A DNA stretch of 64,000 nt from Morella rubra (lineage: Eukaryota; Streptophyta; Magnoliopsida; Fagales; Myricaceae), in the NCBI GenBank assembly GCA_003952965.2, contig CM025856.1, positions 16,318,816 through 16,382,815 on the forward strand, given 5' to 3'. Shown in pieces: positions 11,405-23,385 of the stretch; the stretch's first letter is position 1, and every line of letters starts with the position of its first letter. Both the position numbers and the translations under genes were made by a program. The notes under the pieces are model-generated. The model did not search any database, was not told the DNA's origin, and was given only the letters and a program-made list of their open reading frames with translations.

Positions 11405-12946
11405 AAGCCGTTAAGTGGTCTTCTCGAATATACGAGGACAGCCATAGACCGAGCAGAAAGTCTCCAAAGCCATCAGCAAAAGAGCAAGATAGCAGCAACG
11501 ATCTTGCGATTGCGCCATAAAATTGAACCCCCCTTCTTGATGAATTGCTAGCCTTACCCTTTGTGGTACCATTGTAGAAGTTGTTAACATCAGTAATGGC
11601 CTTGTCAATATTAGGTGCATTTGCCGACGCGCATGGGCTTGCTCATTCCAGTAAAAATTTTCACAACCTCGTCATCCTTAAGGAACTCAATGTCTAGGAC
11701 TTGATGATCCCTGAGTACCTTCACATCCTTGGCAGTCTGGATAATCCCACTCATCATTTCAATATACCCGTAAAAACCAGTGGCTCAGATTCTGGCTTGT
11801 ACATTGCTTCATAGGCCACTAGGTTTCTGATTACAACCTCGGAGTTATTATTTAGTTTAACGATGGGAAGCTTAAACGAGGCTGTTACAGGGTCAAACAA
11901 AATGCTTGTTATGCGGTCGGAGGAAGAGAATTTCACACCGGCATCACAAAGGTTTGATACTGTAGGAATCAAGATTTCCTCCTTTGTTTTGAAAAGAGAA
12001 TGAAGGTTAGACCAGGGAAGCTCACGTATACCTTTTACCAGCTGAAGGGGTTGTTTGACTTCATTTGGAATAGCTAGATTTAGGATCACGTGCCAGACTT
12101 CTGATTCCAACGATCGTCCCATGCCAACTGGGTACTCGTATGCTTCTTCTTCTTGTCTAGGTACATCTTCAATCGGGGGTTTTTCCAGAGTAACCAACTC
12201 GTATAGAAGATCCAACAAATGATAGCGCTTTAAAGCAACGGAGGGCGGGTAATACCCTAAGACTTTTAGTGGAGAGAGTGCTTTACAAAAACCCAGCAAC
12301 ATTTTAGGAAGATAGTGGTCCACGATGGGTGACTTTTTTTTTCCTGGCTCTAAGCTCTCCATAAGCAAGATATTTTTCAGCGCAATCATTGGAATTTGGT
12401 TCTCCAGCATCATCGCATCTCTAAGGATCCCATCCTGAGCCAGTCTCGTATCTGCAGGGTTAACTAAACCACGCAAAGTTTCTGAAGAGGCTAGAGCATC
12501 TTGCCGATGCCATGGGAACAAAGCAACCCAAACAGAAACAGACCGTCAATCGCCATTATACATGCTACCTGAGAGTCATTATCCATCAAATACATCTGGT
12601 AACAAGCATGGACAGATGGCATCAGCTTCAAGCTGAGTCCCTCTATGAGTGTTTTGAATCCATCCCTGCGCCTGAATCCCCTATGAATTTTCCTTGTGAC
12701 AGAAATCTTGTACATCTGCATCGTTGCTAGCTCGGACCGGTTATGATGAAGCGGTCCTAAGCCTACTACCTGGGGGCAGTAAGCTTCCGACTTCGAGGTG
12801 GATAGAGAGTTTGGCACTTTAAAGACACATACAGGAAAATCAATATCTGGGTCGTTTCTGTCGAAGATCTCAGTGATACCGGCGACAACTGGATCTTGTG
12901 GTGGCTGAGTGGTATGAGACAATTGATGGATCTTGACATGGATCAA
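11405..12946 (-). pseudogene. DUF247 (UPF0481) plant protein, frameshifted
   Basis: DUF247 proteins are plant-specific, usually about 400-550 aa with a C-terminal transmembrane segment, and are encoded by a single exon. Starting at ATG 12946, the frame shows the family's N-terminal pattern (DFPVCVFKVPNSL, EAYCPQVVGLGPLHHNRSEL, VDA-like AIDGLFLFGLL). It then shifts near 12500 into a second frame (MMLENQIPMIALKNILL, VTASFKLPIVKLNNNSEVVIRNLVAYEAM). It shifts again near 11765 (GYIEMMSGIIQTAKDVKVLR, DDEVVKIFTGMSK) and again near 11600, ending in the C-terminal text LALLLMALETFCSVYGC. At least three frame changes in one exon make it a pseudogene, unless the assembly is wrong. Some DUF247 genes act in self-incompatibility; nothing here supports such a role. 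Confidence 0.88.
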
Positions 12947-13919
12947 GAGAAGCGAATATTCTTGAAGAGAATAGAATGGACAAGATGTGTGTCATGAGTA
13001 AAGAGAATTCTATATGGTGGATCAGCAGAAGTCATGATGAGGAGTGGATCTTGCGTGGGGGAACAGAAGTGACCGGCTCCCCGTCACTAGAAGTGGCAAT
13101 ATTTGGATGTTGGGTTGATCGACGTTTGAGGACATTTTGGGTGGACGACTCTGCACACGTTAATTAGCTGATATGAATTCAAGGGACTTGCAAGACGAAG
13201 TGCATGGTCTTCAATGCCATTTATAGGCAATACATGACACCTAAGGACGTGTTTGGGGGTAGAATTTATAGGCAAATTGTGCTGCCACAATCCACAAGTG
13301 GTCGGGAGTGTGTTGTGTGGTCTGGTCCACAAAGAAGATATGGAAAATAAGCTTGTGGTAAATTGACTTATATGTGTGAAAAGGTAAAATATATAGTTGG
13401 TCTTAAATCTATAGACAAATTTTTAATCTGTGTCCCTATCTATTAAGAGACTTTCTAAATATTTATCTTTCCAATGCTAACCACTTTCTCTAGTAAATTC
13501 TGTAGTGCATTTCACATGCATCAAAAAAGTAATATAATAATAGCTGAAAAAATAAAGATCAGAACTGAAAACGCGTGTACGTACAGTATGAAAACGAACA
13601 ATATCTTAACCTAAAAATTAAAAGCGGTTGGGGTCTTTATTCTTTTAGATATTATATTGTATTAAATACTCCTTTTCTTCTTTTTGTTTTTTTCTTGGTA
13701 ATACTCCTTGTCTCTTGTTATAACACTAACAGCACTTTTCTCTAGTATTGTCTACACCATTAATTATGTTTTGGATTCCTTTCTTCTTCAAGTGATACAT
13801 GTTACGTGTGTGACTTGGCTTTTGAAAAGTCAAGACTCACCATTTCTTTTGTACAAAAGGTAAAGTTACACGTGCATGATTCTTATTCAACGAAATGCAT
13901 TTAATGATTGCATTACATT
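12947..13919. other. Intergenic; 5' flank of DUF247 remnant
   Basis: No coding domain seen. An 81-aa minus-strand ORF at 13087-13332 has no recognisable motif. The sequence becomes AT-rich toward 13900. Confidence 0.5.
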
Positions 13920-14175
13920 CTTTTTTTTCTTTTTTTCTTTTTTGTGAAAACACCTAATTTTATATATCGGCGGAACAAACGAAGCACAGGACAGGACTTA
14001 AAAAAAGAAAACAAACACAAAAGTCCAAACGAAAGCTAAGATAGGATAGAGGAGTTTTATAGGGGTTTAGCCACATTAAACTTCGAGAGACAATGATTAA
14101 GAAGAAAAGAGAGTGAAACCTCTCCTGTAAAAGAATAGGCTGCCACCTAAGTAGCAATTAAATCAGCCACAAAAT
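13920..14175 (-). mobile_element. Probable LINE 3' remnant (minus strand)
   Basis: A T-rich tract at 13920-13943 on the plus strand equals a poly-A tail for a minus-strand retroposon. Immediately upstream, in minus-strand order, the conceptual text NFVADLIAT, an in-frame stop, then VAAYSFTGEVSLSFLNHC resembles the end of the RNase H-like domain found in many plant LINEs. Only this short piece is visible, so the assignment is tentative. Confidence 0.35.
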
Positions 14176-16068
14176 TATCAACATGAAAAATTTTGATGAT
14201 TGATCAAAAAAAATATCAACGAAGGAGGTCGAGAGCCTTTTTTTCCACATATAGCTAGAACATTGCATTAAATCCCGTGTTTTTTATTTTTGGTAACGGA
14301 TAAGTGTATTGATTTTTCAACGAACTGAACAAAAGTAGGCATAGCCCTTACAGAGCAAAATGCATCCCCGCAGAGCGGAGCAGTTTGTATCTACTCAGTG
14401 AACATTTAAAAAACCAAAAGCAACAAATAGATGGCGAAAATGTGGTCTGATAGGTGTCATCGATCAGCAAGCTGCCTATTAGACTCTGTCCATCTTATTC
14501 CCTTAAGAAAATTCCCTCTAACTACTACAGTTGTCTTTTAGACAAGTGAAAGTTGACTATTTCTAAAATGACGAAAGGCTGCAAAATTTGGTGCTTGTTA
14601 AAGACTTCGATTCTTTGCATTTATAGAGATGCACGCGATATTCGTGGTGGAATTTTAAAAGGAGAATAATTATTTCGGAGTGAAAGCACGAAAAAAATTC
14701 AATAGAGCAGCTAGAAAAAGAGTTGTAGAATATTGAAATGGCTCCCTTATTATTCTCATCTCTTTTGTGTGTGAGAAAATTGAGTGTATTATGACTTTAG
14801 GCTTGAGTGTTGTGTTACTACTTCTTGTATTCTACCTTTTTTAGAGTGAATTTCTTCTTGAATTTTTGTCAGTAAACTTAAATTTTAAAGTCGAAATACT
14901 TAAATTTTGGTTTTTTTTTTGTGACGGTTAATTTTATTCTCATTTTTTTACTTCTTGATGATCTGAATATTTATTTTTATCACAATAATATTCACTAGTT
15001 GAGTCATCTTCGACATAGAATAAAGTGTGAAAGGATGTTCATGCAATCCGTAAATTGTGGAATATGGTAGATGCACGTTTCTAGCGTGAATTCACCTAAT
15101 ACTCACATTCACATGACAAAAGGTAAAGCTTTCGCGGTCATGATCAACGTGGACCATTTTTACATATTATAATCCTAACATAGCGATTTTAGCTTGAGTA
15201 GGTCACAACTTTTTGACAATTTGGTGGTCCGCAACAGGCTTAATTAATATTATAATCCTAATTAAGAATAACTAACAACATAAAATATCTTTGGAATTAA
15301 TGCTCCATAAACATGTAGAGGAATATATCCTAATAAAGAAGTACACGTTTTTACTCTGTACAACAGCACTTGACCGGAAAACTCTTTAAGGGCTAATTAA
15401 GTAAGACAAAAATATATATTTATCCCAACCAATGGGTAAATGAAGCTCGGCCGACGCCCAGGCTGATAGTATCAAATGATAAGTCCATGTCTGAGGGTCG
15501 AGTTAAGCTCGAAGGCGGAGAAGGAAGGGATATTCAAAATATAACGCTCTCTTGAGTCGCTCCTGAAGTTCTAGTTAAGTCCAAATTAAGTATGGACATA
15601 ATTGTCGAGTGAAAGGAAAGTCGTGTGCTTTCACATCACCAAATCGAATCGAATCTGAACCTAATTGAGAAAGATTAGCCTAAATTCTATCAACTAAGTA
15701 AATCTTCTGCTAGATAAGGAAAGGATCACCAAAAGGGCAGGTATAAGTTACATACTTTTTTTAAGCATTATTTCTACCTAACAGGCTAAAAGCACCCCAA
15801 ATACTCATTAAGAAATCGGAGTTTCACCTACGAGGTGGCTTTGTCTTAGTTTATTATTTCTCTTAAAGGTAATTGTCTTGGGCCAAAGAATGCTGAAGGG
15901 TTGAGCATCGTCCATCTGCTGGGCTGGAGCATTTTCGGCATCTTCACCATGCATATATGTTTAAAGGACACTTCACACAGTACACTTGGATAATAACAGC
16001 ACGCAACACAAACTTCTCGACATATTCAAACTAGATATGATCTAGTGGACTTAACACCAGAGGATAAC
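14176..16068. other. Unassigned repeat-like DNA
   Basis: No gene or complete mobile element could be recognised. The text at about 14270-14400 (TTTTTGGTAACGGATAAGTG...) looks like another degraded retroposon tail, and 15430-15850 has moderately GC-rich segments that could be an old LTR. I could not find boundaries or target duplications for either. Confidence 0.4.
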
Positions 16069-16175
16069 CACTACAAGAAAATCAAACTACAGCCACCGAA
16101 GCCTTTTATTTGGTCACTAAAACATCAGGCGCCAGTGACCGAATCCATATGTTGGTCACTAAAGATACAACTTTA
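16069..16175 (+). mobile_element. CACTA-type terminus fragment (CACTACAAGAAAA)
   Basis: CACTACAAGAAAATCAAAC at 16069 is a typical CACTA-superfamily terminal sequence. It is followed by subterminal words TTGGTCACTAAA (about 16112 and 16154) and an inverted form CCAGTGACCGAA between them. No matching opposite terminus was found nearby, so this is a truncated or solitary end. Confidence 0.5.
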
Positions 16176-16340
16176 TGCTCCTGTTCCTAAAATTAAAAAC
16201 TAGCGTTACTAAAAGTAAAAAATCAAATAGACTGTTTCGCGCTAATGTCTCTTCTTTCTCCTGCTGCCATTGGTCCAAAAGCTCTCTGTCAAATTCTCAC
16301 TCTTCCTCTTCTAAACTACTAAAGGAATATTTAAAAAAAG

Positions 16341-16556
16341 AGTCTCATGCACTTACTACTTTTGACACATTGAAGCTATATAATTATTAAATTTCATCAA
16401 TTTGCACATTTAAAAAATGTCCAACCATTAAACGTGCCACATATGTTATAAATGAGTTATGTGTCACGGTTTTAACCATTAAATTCTATTTCAATAAGCA
16501 AATTAATTGATTTTAATAGTTTAAAGGTTTAATGTATCAAAAGTGATAGTTGGACT
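16341..16556. mobile_element. Foldback MITE, about 216 bp
   Basis: The left arm ACTTTTGACACATTGAAG (from about 16358) pairs with the right arm CTTTAA-rich text ending TTAATGTATCAAAAGT. Further in, ATTAAATTTCATCAATTTGC pairs with GCAAATTAATTGATTTTAAT, and CCAACCATTAAACGTGCC pairs with GTGTCACGGTTTTAACCATT. The outer ends AGTCTCATGCACTTACT and AGTGATAGTTGGACT also pair loosely. It is non-coding and hairpin-forming. Confidence 0.65.
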
Positions 16557-17745
16557 AGTATAAAATTGCTTTCATAGTTTATGAAGGCAGAGTGAAGGCA
16601 GAGTAATTTTTACCCTTTACAATTTGTATCTCACGTTATAATAACACCAGTGTCACAATCTTAGTTGTCAAAATGTACCATAGAATGCAAAGAATAAATA
16701 TATTAGTAGTTTAGCAGTTTCAAAATCAAATTGTGAATATTGTGACAGTTAAACGGTGTAAAAAAAAACTTTCTTTATTTTGTTTCATTTTTAACATTCT
16801 TTTGGTTTGTTATACTTTTTGTTCAATATTTTTTCTATATTTTTTCACATGGCGTAGTTGTAAGGATCATACAGATATGAAATGGTATGGTAGTGTGCAC
16901 ATGTGTCACTTTTTTTATGAGTCCATGTGTAGTCCTTTTATTATCTTTTTTGAAATTCATTTTTAATACTAATTAAAATAGAGGGAATTTCTTAAAAAGA
17001 CTTAAATCTAATGACTAATTTAACATTGAAATAGAGAAAAAAAAATTACACATTACAATTTTTAAATCTCCAATCAATTGGCGACCTGTTATTTCAATTA
17101 CAAATCTTGATAAAAGATTTAGAAAGTCAACCATCAAAATATATAAAAGATAGGCTAGCTAGCACAATCTCAACTGTTATATTTTCGCTAAGAGGATAAT
17201 TTAGGGGCTTATTGTGAAGAGAGCAGAAATATTGTAAATTTGATAGTAATTTTAGACATAAAATATAATTTTTGGGTTAAATTAATCTTAATCCCATGGC
17301 TTATACTTTTTTTAATTGGGCTGAGTTTGGATGGGTAAAAAAATTTTCTAGTGAAATTTTTGTTGTTGAAGGTAGTGTATATTGGGATTGATGAAAATGT
17401 TGTTGGAGTTTATAAAAATGTATTGAAATTTGTAAAAATTGTTAAAATTTTTTTAAAAAATATCAGAGTTGGTGACAAAGTAGTTGTAATTTTTTTATTT
17501 GGGCTAAGGTTTTTTCTTTTGAGATCTTCGGGATAAGGACACTTTCCCTAGTTAATCCTTCCATCCACTCTACTAATGAAAGTGTTGACATGGTTCTAAT
17601 GGTGACAATTAAAAAAAAAAATTGAAAAACTAATCATTAAAATTAAATAATAAATATTAAAATATTAATTAAAGAATAAAAAATACCAATAAAATAATAA
17701 AAAAAAAAAAAAAAAAAAAAAAGAATTATATATCAATAGAAAAAA
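16557..17745. other. AT-rich intergenic DNA
   Basis: No gene recognised; short ORFs are low-complexity. A degraded MITE-like stretch beginning GGGCTGAGTTTGGATGGG (about 17320) is possible. An A-run lies at 17699-17722. Confidence 0.45.
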
Positions 17746-17747
17746 AA

Positions 17748-18185
17748 AGGTATGACCTCCACCCCACGAAAAAAATATATTATATTATACAAATAACTGA
17801 AAAACATAAAATAAAGAGACAACAAATTGAAATAAATTGTAAAAATGCAAACCAAATGAGAAAAATACAGAAAAATGGAAAAAATTTTAAATAAGGAATG
17901 ACCCTCAAATTATTTAAAAAATAATGAAACCTTGGAAATTTTAAATTAATAACTAAAAAAAATACAAAAGAAAGAGAAATTTTTTTAAATAAAATATTAG
18001 AAAAAGGGACTAAAAACAATGGAAAAACAAAGGATCATACCTTTTTAGAGTTTTTTGAAATTTGTCTGTATTTTTTGTGTTTCATTTTTACAATTTATTT
18101 TTAATTTGTCTCTTTTTTTTGTATTTTTGAGTTATTTATTTAATTACTATATTATTTTTGAATGAGTGAAGGGCCATCCCTTTAT
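17748..18185. repeat. AT-rich inverted repeat (foldback), arms about 160 bp
   Basis: The left arm around AAGAGACAACAAATTGAAATAAATTGTAAAAATG (17813-17846) is complementary to the right arm TTTTTACAATTTATTTTTAATTTGTCTCTTT (18086-18116). Outer text GGTATGACCTCC (17749) and the right-arm end GGGCCATCCC also pair loosely. A second copy of the GGTATGATCC word lies near the inner side (about 18030). It is probably a degraded MITE. Confidence 0.6.
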
Positions 18186-20840
18186 TTAGATGTTTTTTTT
18201 TTTTTTTTTTTTTTTGCTTTTGAGCAGAAGACACAACCTCCTGTACAAGTAGCTAAAATATTCCTAAAACCCTCACGACTTCAGTATGAGTTACCAGCCC
18301 TCGAGAAGTTTAAACCCCAGGAGTACCCTGGCTCTGAGGCACCAAATCATCTCAGGACCTTGAGAAAAAGAAAACCCAATCGATTCTCTGGGCCTGAAAT
18401 CTAACAAAGCTCCCGGAAGAGCTGGCCGCTGCATCAAACTAACTCCTTTCCCTACACCTCCATCTCCGATGGCTTCCCCTATAGGGTAAAGACTGACATT
18501 CATTCCAGTAAATTACTGCACGCATGCATAATGCTCCTTTTATATATACATACAATATGGATAAATGCATAGGCTTTTTAATGCCCAACTTTCCTCTCAA
18601 AAATTTGGGGGTTGGTTTTAGGTTCTTCTTGGGAAACGCGTGCTTTGTAATGTTGATGAGAGTCGCATATAAATTCATGCTTTTTGTTAGAGCTGATGGT
18701 TTTTTTTTAATCCTATTTATTTTGTTATGGTTGTAAAGGAAGCATTTGTTGTCAACATGATCTCATTATTTACTGTCATTAGCCTTACAAAGATCCCATT
18801 TGTTGATTATATGGACCAATTTGCAAACTTATTGTACTTATCTGGTGTTCTTTCTCTTGAGGGATCGGAATAAGCTTTCAAGTTTCTTCGGCAGTTTGAG
18901 TTTGGAAACTGGGTTTTCATACTCAGGCCAATGGGGCCCATTTTACAGAGTGTTAGGGCTTGTTTAGAATTTGAAGGAAAATGACTTCTACTGACTAATC
19001 CTTAATAGCAGGTAGAAATGAAATTTGAATCTTTTTTAACGTTGTTCATTATTGGGTCTAACACAGTCGGGAGAAACAGACAATACTGCAGGAGACCTGC
19101 AGTTCTGAAATGTGCGGGAAATTACCATAGCATGGAAAATTAGCTTGGAACAGTTTCTGAAGATGTCCTAATGAGTGGGTTACTTTGTTATTTTGAAATC
19201 TTGTGTCCTTGGAAACATAGAAAATGCTTGTAACTGTTTTTCGGACACCGGGCAGATCAATCAAGGTACATCTTCAGTTGTCGGAAGCATAAATTGGTGT
19301 CCATTTTTTCACGAAATCGACCAATCAGTGTATTCTTTTGCACTGTCAACCATGTCATGTCATTTGTATTTTTTTCTTTGTTGTTAATTGGGTGTTGTTT
19401 TGTGACCAAATGAGCAAATCAAGATTTGTTTTTGCACTGGTAAGAACCATACACCATTTTCATTGTTTAGGTTTATTGGAAGCATAACAACTTGATGATT
19501 TTTGTCAACCAATGCATCCATAAGTTTTGCATTGCCACAACTTTCTCTTCCTCCCTTTCCCTCCCCTCCCTGAAGAGTTGGGGCTGGAGAGAGAGTGGGG
19601 GTGGGGTGTTGTAAGCGCCATGTGACATTAGCCATGTATATGAAATGCAGAACACAAGGATATACTATTTGGAACTTCCTTACCAGCGTTAAGGGTTGTG
19701 GACCATACTAATAATTATTCTGTAGAAAAATCTAATAGAATTGCTGGGTTTCCCAAAACATCAGGTTCGAGCTTTAGCTTCCTTGTTGCTGGGCCACTCG
19801 ATTGACTGACATTTTGACGGCCAGTCCTTTTGCAGTCATCGTGGATGGAAGAGTGGTGTTGTGCCTCTTGTCAGCTTCCAACATGGTGTAATGTCGATGC
19901 CCAAAAGACTAATAACAGTAATAAATTGTGTCGTTCTGCTTGTTTATGGAAGGATTTTTAACAGCTCCTTTATTTTCCTGTTAGCTTATGTTACAATAAT
20001 AATCAGCCTTCTTATCCTCAATTGCATGTTTGCATGCATTTGGCAGTCTATAAAAGTTATAGCCCCTTTGTTGCTATTGAAAGGGGTTTGATACAAGAGC
20101 TTCTCTATTTCTTAATGTATGCTGTATGTGGTCATAGTCGAAAGTTTGAGGCCTAAGGAACAAGCCAATAAGGTATTACATTCTGTACTGACATTGTATT
20201 TTGGCTGTATACATTCAGCCTGGTTTGTAAGAGATGAAGTTCCCTGAATTTGCATGTCCATCATCTGAAATGGAGCTTCCCATGGCTTTCAAAAGTTTAA
20301 TGTGCAGTTTCCATGGTGAATTGTAGTTCTCTCAGGGAATTATTGAAGTGTTATGATTGAAATGAACATTTAAGAAAGATGTACTAGTTGTCTTTGGTAG
20401 AATTATAAACGCTCTAGCTCCATCTTACAGGTTGGAAAAGTATGTATCCTATGTTGTAAATCTGCCAGTGTCATTGTTTTGTAGTCGTTATCCTTCTCCT
20501 TGAAGCAAGTGCAGACATCTTGTGAATGCACAAAACTTAACAAGAAAGCAGAGGTTCTTACACCTACCCTCCCCTACATATGCATGTGTTCCCCCACGCG
20601 CATTTGCATCCTCGACTTCATCATGCTTTGTCAGTTTATAGTATCAGATAAGCTTCCCATTTAAGAACTGGTACTGTGTTTGAAGCCAGAAGGGTATTTG
20701 TTTTAGTGATTCAATTCATGGTTGATCAGAATGATAAATGGTGAAAAATAAGTAAATGGCAAATAAATAATTGGGAAAAGGGTGTTTTAGAAAATTTGCA
20801 TCTTCATAACATGTGAACTGCATAAAAGTCATGCTTAGTT
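18186..20840. other. Intergenic or intronic DNA left of the IDM3-like exons
   Basis: A run of T at 18192-18215 precedes moderately GC-rich non-coding text (18230-18480), resembling the 3' tail of a minus-strand retroposon. From about 18550 to 20840 the base composition (T-rich, few long ORFs) is like plant introns. I found no exon I can support, but upstream exons of the ACD gene could lie here. Confidence 0.4.
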
Positions 20841-20843
20841 TTC

Positions 20844-21003
20844 AGAACTTATGGCATATCAACATCTTATGATCCAGGACCATGCCTTCCTGCAGCCATT
20901 TTCATCTGGTGTCCTGTGGGTGGGACGTTTTCATTATGAGCTTGATCCAAAGAAGACTTTCTCTGTCAATGATGACCTTATGGAGTTTGAAGGGACCATT
21001 GGT
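20844..21003 (+). CDS. Candidate upstream exon, product unknown
   Basis: TTTTCAG at about 20837-20843 is a plausible acceptor, followed by an open frame with well-formed protein text (MIQDHAFLQPFSSGVLWVG, FHYELDPKKTFSVNDDLMEF). A possible donor is GTACTA after ...GGGACCATTG (about 21004). It could be an earlier exon of the ACD gene downstream. However, its end phase (one base into a codon) does not fit the exon starting at 21833, which needs two bases from upstream, so a missing exon, another donor or an unrelated gene must be considered. I do not recognise the family with confidence. Confidence 0.35.
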
Positions 21004-21832
21004 ACTATTCTTCCTTCTCCTCTTGCTCTCAAATTGTGCTTTAAATTTGGTAAAGTATGTTAATCTAGCCACACCATAATTGGTTAATGGCAGTATTGAA
21101 GTGGATAAAAAAATGTTGGCACCTTAAACCAACCTGAACCATGAAAGTACCCGTCAGGTCATTTGTAGTGTTATTGTTACAACTTGAAGTCTGCACCGAT
21201 TGGTCCTTCACTGTCTTTTTGTACTTATGATGATGTTGTTTGGTACTCCTTTAGTTTTGGCTTCTTCAGTTGTTTGATACCATCAGAATTTTTGGTTTTC
21301 CCTATTAAGAAAGGAAGAAAAAAAAAATACTAAATCAGTTACAATTGCTGAAATTGGTATGCAATTTTGTACAGATTTATTAAAGACTTATAATATTTGT
21401 GTCAAACTGGCAATCGTGGTGCATACTATCATGGATGGGTATTAACATTTTGTACGGAGTATTTTAAGTTTTTGGTGTTCATGTCTGGGTTAAGTTGGAT
21501 AGTGTAATGAGAGAATTCATGGGTGTTTTGAAGAGGAAGAGGTTGCTGGAGTTAAAAGTATGGTACTTTCTCAGTAGTTGATAATTCCAGCTCTGGGAGT
21601 CCGCAATGAAAAATGATCAATCACAAACTTCAGTGAAGGAGGATGAAGAGTGATGCACACAGTTTTGAAAAATAATTCCTATGTTTCAACTTTTTTTCAG
21701 AACTAAGATTTTGTTTCAATTTTATGTGCACATCTTAGTGTATAGGGTTCTTACATACATTCTTTTCTTTTCTTTTTTTGTCAAATTTTTAACATATTAG
21801 ATGGTACTTAAGATCTGTGTTCTTCCTTGTAG

Positions 21833-22781
21833 GAGTGGGAGACCAAGAAAAGAAATTATGGAGCCAGAGCATTTAAATCCTCAGCAAGCCATTCATGATG
21901 TGGCACCTCTCAATAGTGTGCCATATATTGGTCCACCTACACCACAAAGCTATTCTGCATCATCTCCAAGAAAAAGGTATATGGAGACTCTGGAAAAAAT
22001 TGGCCCAGCTATGATATTTCTGCCTTCTCTGTCAACTCGGGAGGAGTGGAATAGTGTTGTATCTTCCACCAGAGTTGGGGTTGCATTGAGTGGGAGTGCA
22101 GCTATGGGAAAGATTGGACCAGTGATAGGACTAATGGATATTGGTGAATCCAATGATTCTTACTTTTTTCGTGTCTCCCTGCCAGGGGTAGCACGGGATG
22201 AGAGTGAGTTTCATTAACATTGTAAAGCTTGATCAACTTGAATCCATAATCGCTTATACTTGCTAGTAAAATTTTCTTTGGTCCAAATTTTATTTCTAAG
22301 TTAGATTGCATGAACTTAAGACAGTATTTTGACCTTTACCAGTTAATTGTATAATTCATGTGGGAACATTATTGTTCATTTGATTTGGCATTAAATCAAG
22401 TGCTGTTTCTTCGGGATCAGTACAAAGTGGAATTGATATTTCATCTGTTTGGTGTCTGTAACTCTACACTTGGGCCTTCCTAGAATTAGCTATATCTGCT
22501 TGTTATTAACATTGAATTTCACATTGAGTCATTTTATGACTGCAGATGAGTTCAGTTGTGACGTGGAACCTGATGGGAAAGTAGTAATTAAGGGGGTAAC
22601 AACGACTGGTGAAAAGATAGTTTGCAAGAACTCCCAAATCTTCCAGATGCATACACAGAATCTGTGCCCACCAGGGCACTTCTCTGTCTCATTCCAGCTG
22701 CCAGGTCCAGTTGACCACCAGCAATTTTCTGGTACTTTTGGAATTGAGGGGATTCTGGAAGGTATTGTGAAGAAAAGGTGA
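21833..22781 (+). CDS. Alpha-crystallin domain protein, IDM3/IDM2-like (two exons seen)
   Basis: Exon 21833-22203 follows the acceptor TTCCTTGTAG and ends before GTGAGT; exon 22546-22781 follows GACTGCAG and ends with TGA. Joined, the reading frame is open, about 200 aa. The first exon gives [35 protein letters not shown] and [14 protein letters not shown]. The second gives [18 protein letters not shown] and [17 protein letters not shown], ending KKR. This is the Hsp20-like alpha-crystallin fold of plant Increased DNA Methylation 2/3 proteins, nuclear partners of the IDM1 histone acetyltransferase complex that promotes active DNA demethylation. That function is known for the Arabidopsis members and inferred here. 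The known proteins are longer, so N-terminal exons are missing, unidentified, or the ATG at 21858 is used. Confidence 0.75.
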
Positions 22782-23385
22782 CGAAGAAGCCATGCTCTTT
22801 TTGAGTTGGGAGCTTAACAAGGACGAGGAACTCTAGAATAACGTGGTTGAGAGTGATGTTTGCCCGTGACTTTGCAGGTATTCGCATCCTAATTAGAGCT
22901 GAATTGCAGAATGCGACTTGTTCTGGCCTCCAGGATCCAGATTTTTTAATGCTCTGTCAAGTTGAGTCATCTCTACTCTAGTTTGGATGAATTTTAGAAA
23001 TAGAAAGTGTTGCTACTTTTAGGCTACTCAATCTCTTTTAGACCCATTTCTAAGCATTTTTAAAGTTTTGCTTTTTGTGAAAACATGTTCAATTCTTAAC
23101 TCACAGCTACGGCCTATATTAGGAAGTTTTCTGCATGGACTGAGACGGTTGTTTTAATCATCTACACGTTCACCTCCAACACCCTCGGGAGAAAAATAAA
23201 CATGTTGGACTCACAACAACTTGTTGTCCTTTTTCCTTTTCTTCGTCTACTTCTGGTTCTTCCTTTTATCTGGCTCTTCTAAATCAGAGCACCTACCCTC
23301 CCACGCTTGAGACCAATCAATCCCTCCCTTCCATCACCACACCAAATCCAAGAGCCACCACCGCTGGCCTCAGCTGGACTATTCT
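22782..23385 (+). other. 3' flank of the IDM3-like gene
   Basis: Directly after the stop codon the sequence is non-coding and T-rich (probable 3' UTR to about 23050). It then changes into the CT-rich text leading into the DC1 pseudogene. No clean polyadenylation signal could be fixed. Confidence 0.4.

Noticed and set aside
18222..18404. ORF with TQPPVQVAKIFLKPSRLQ and a Pro/Arg-rich end
   Set aside because: Short, starts in a T-run, has no known motif or splice context; probably repeat-derived.
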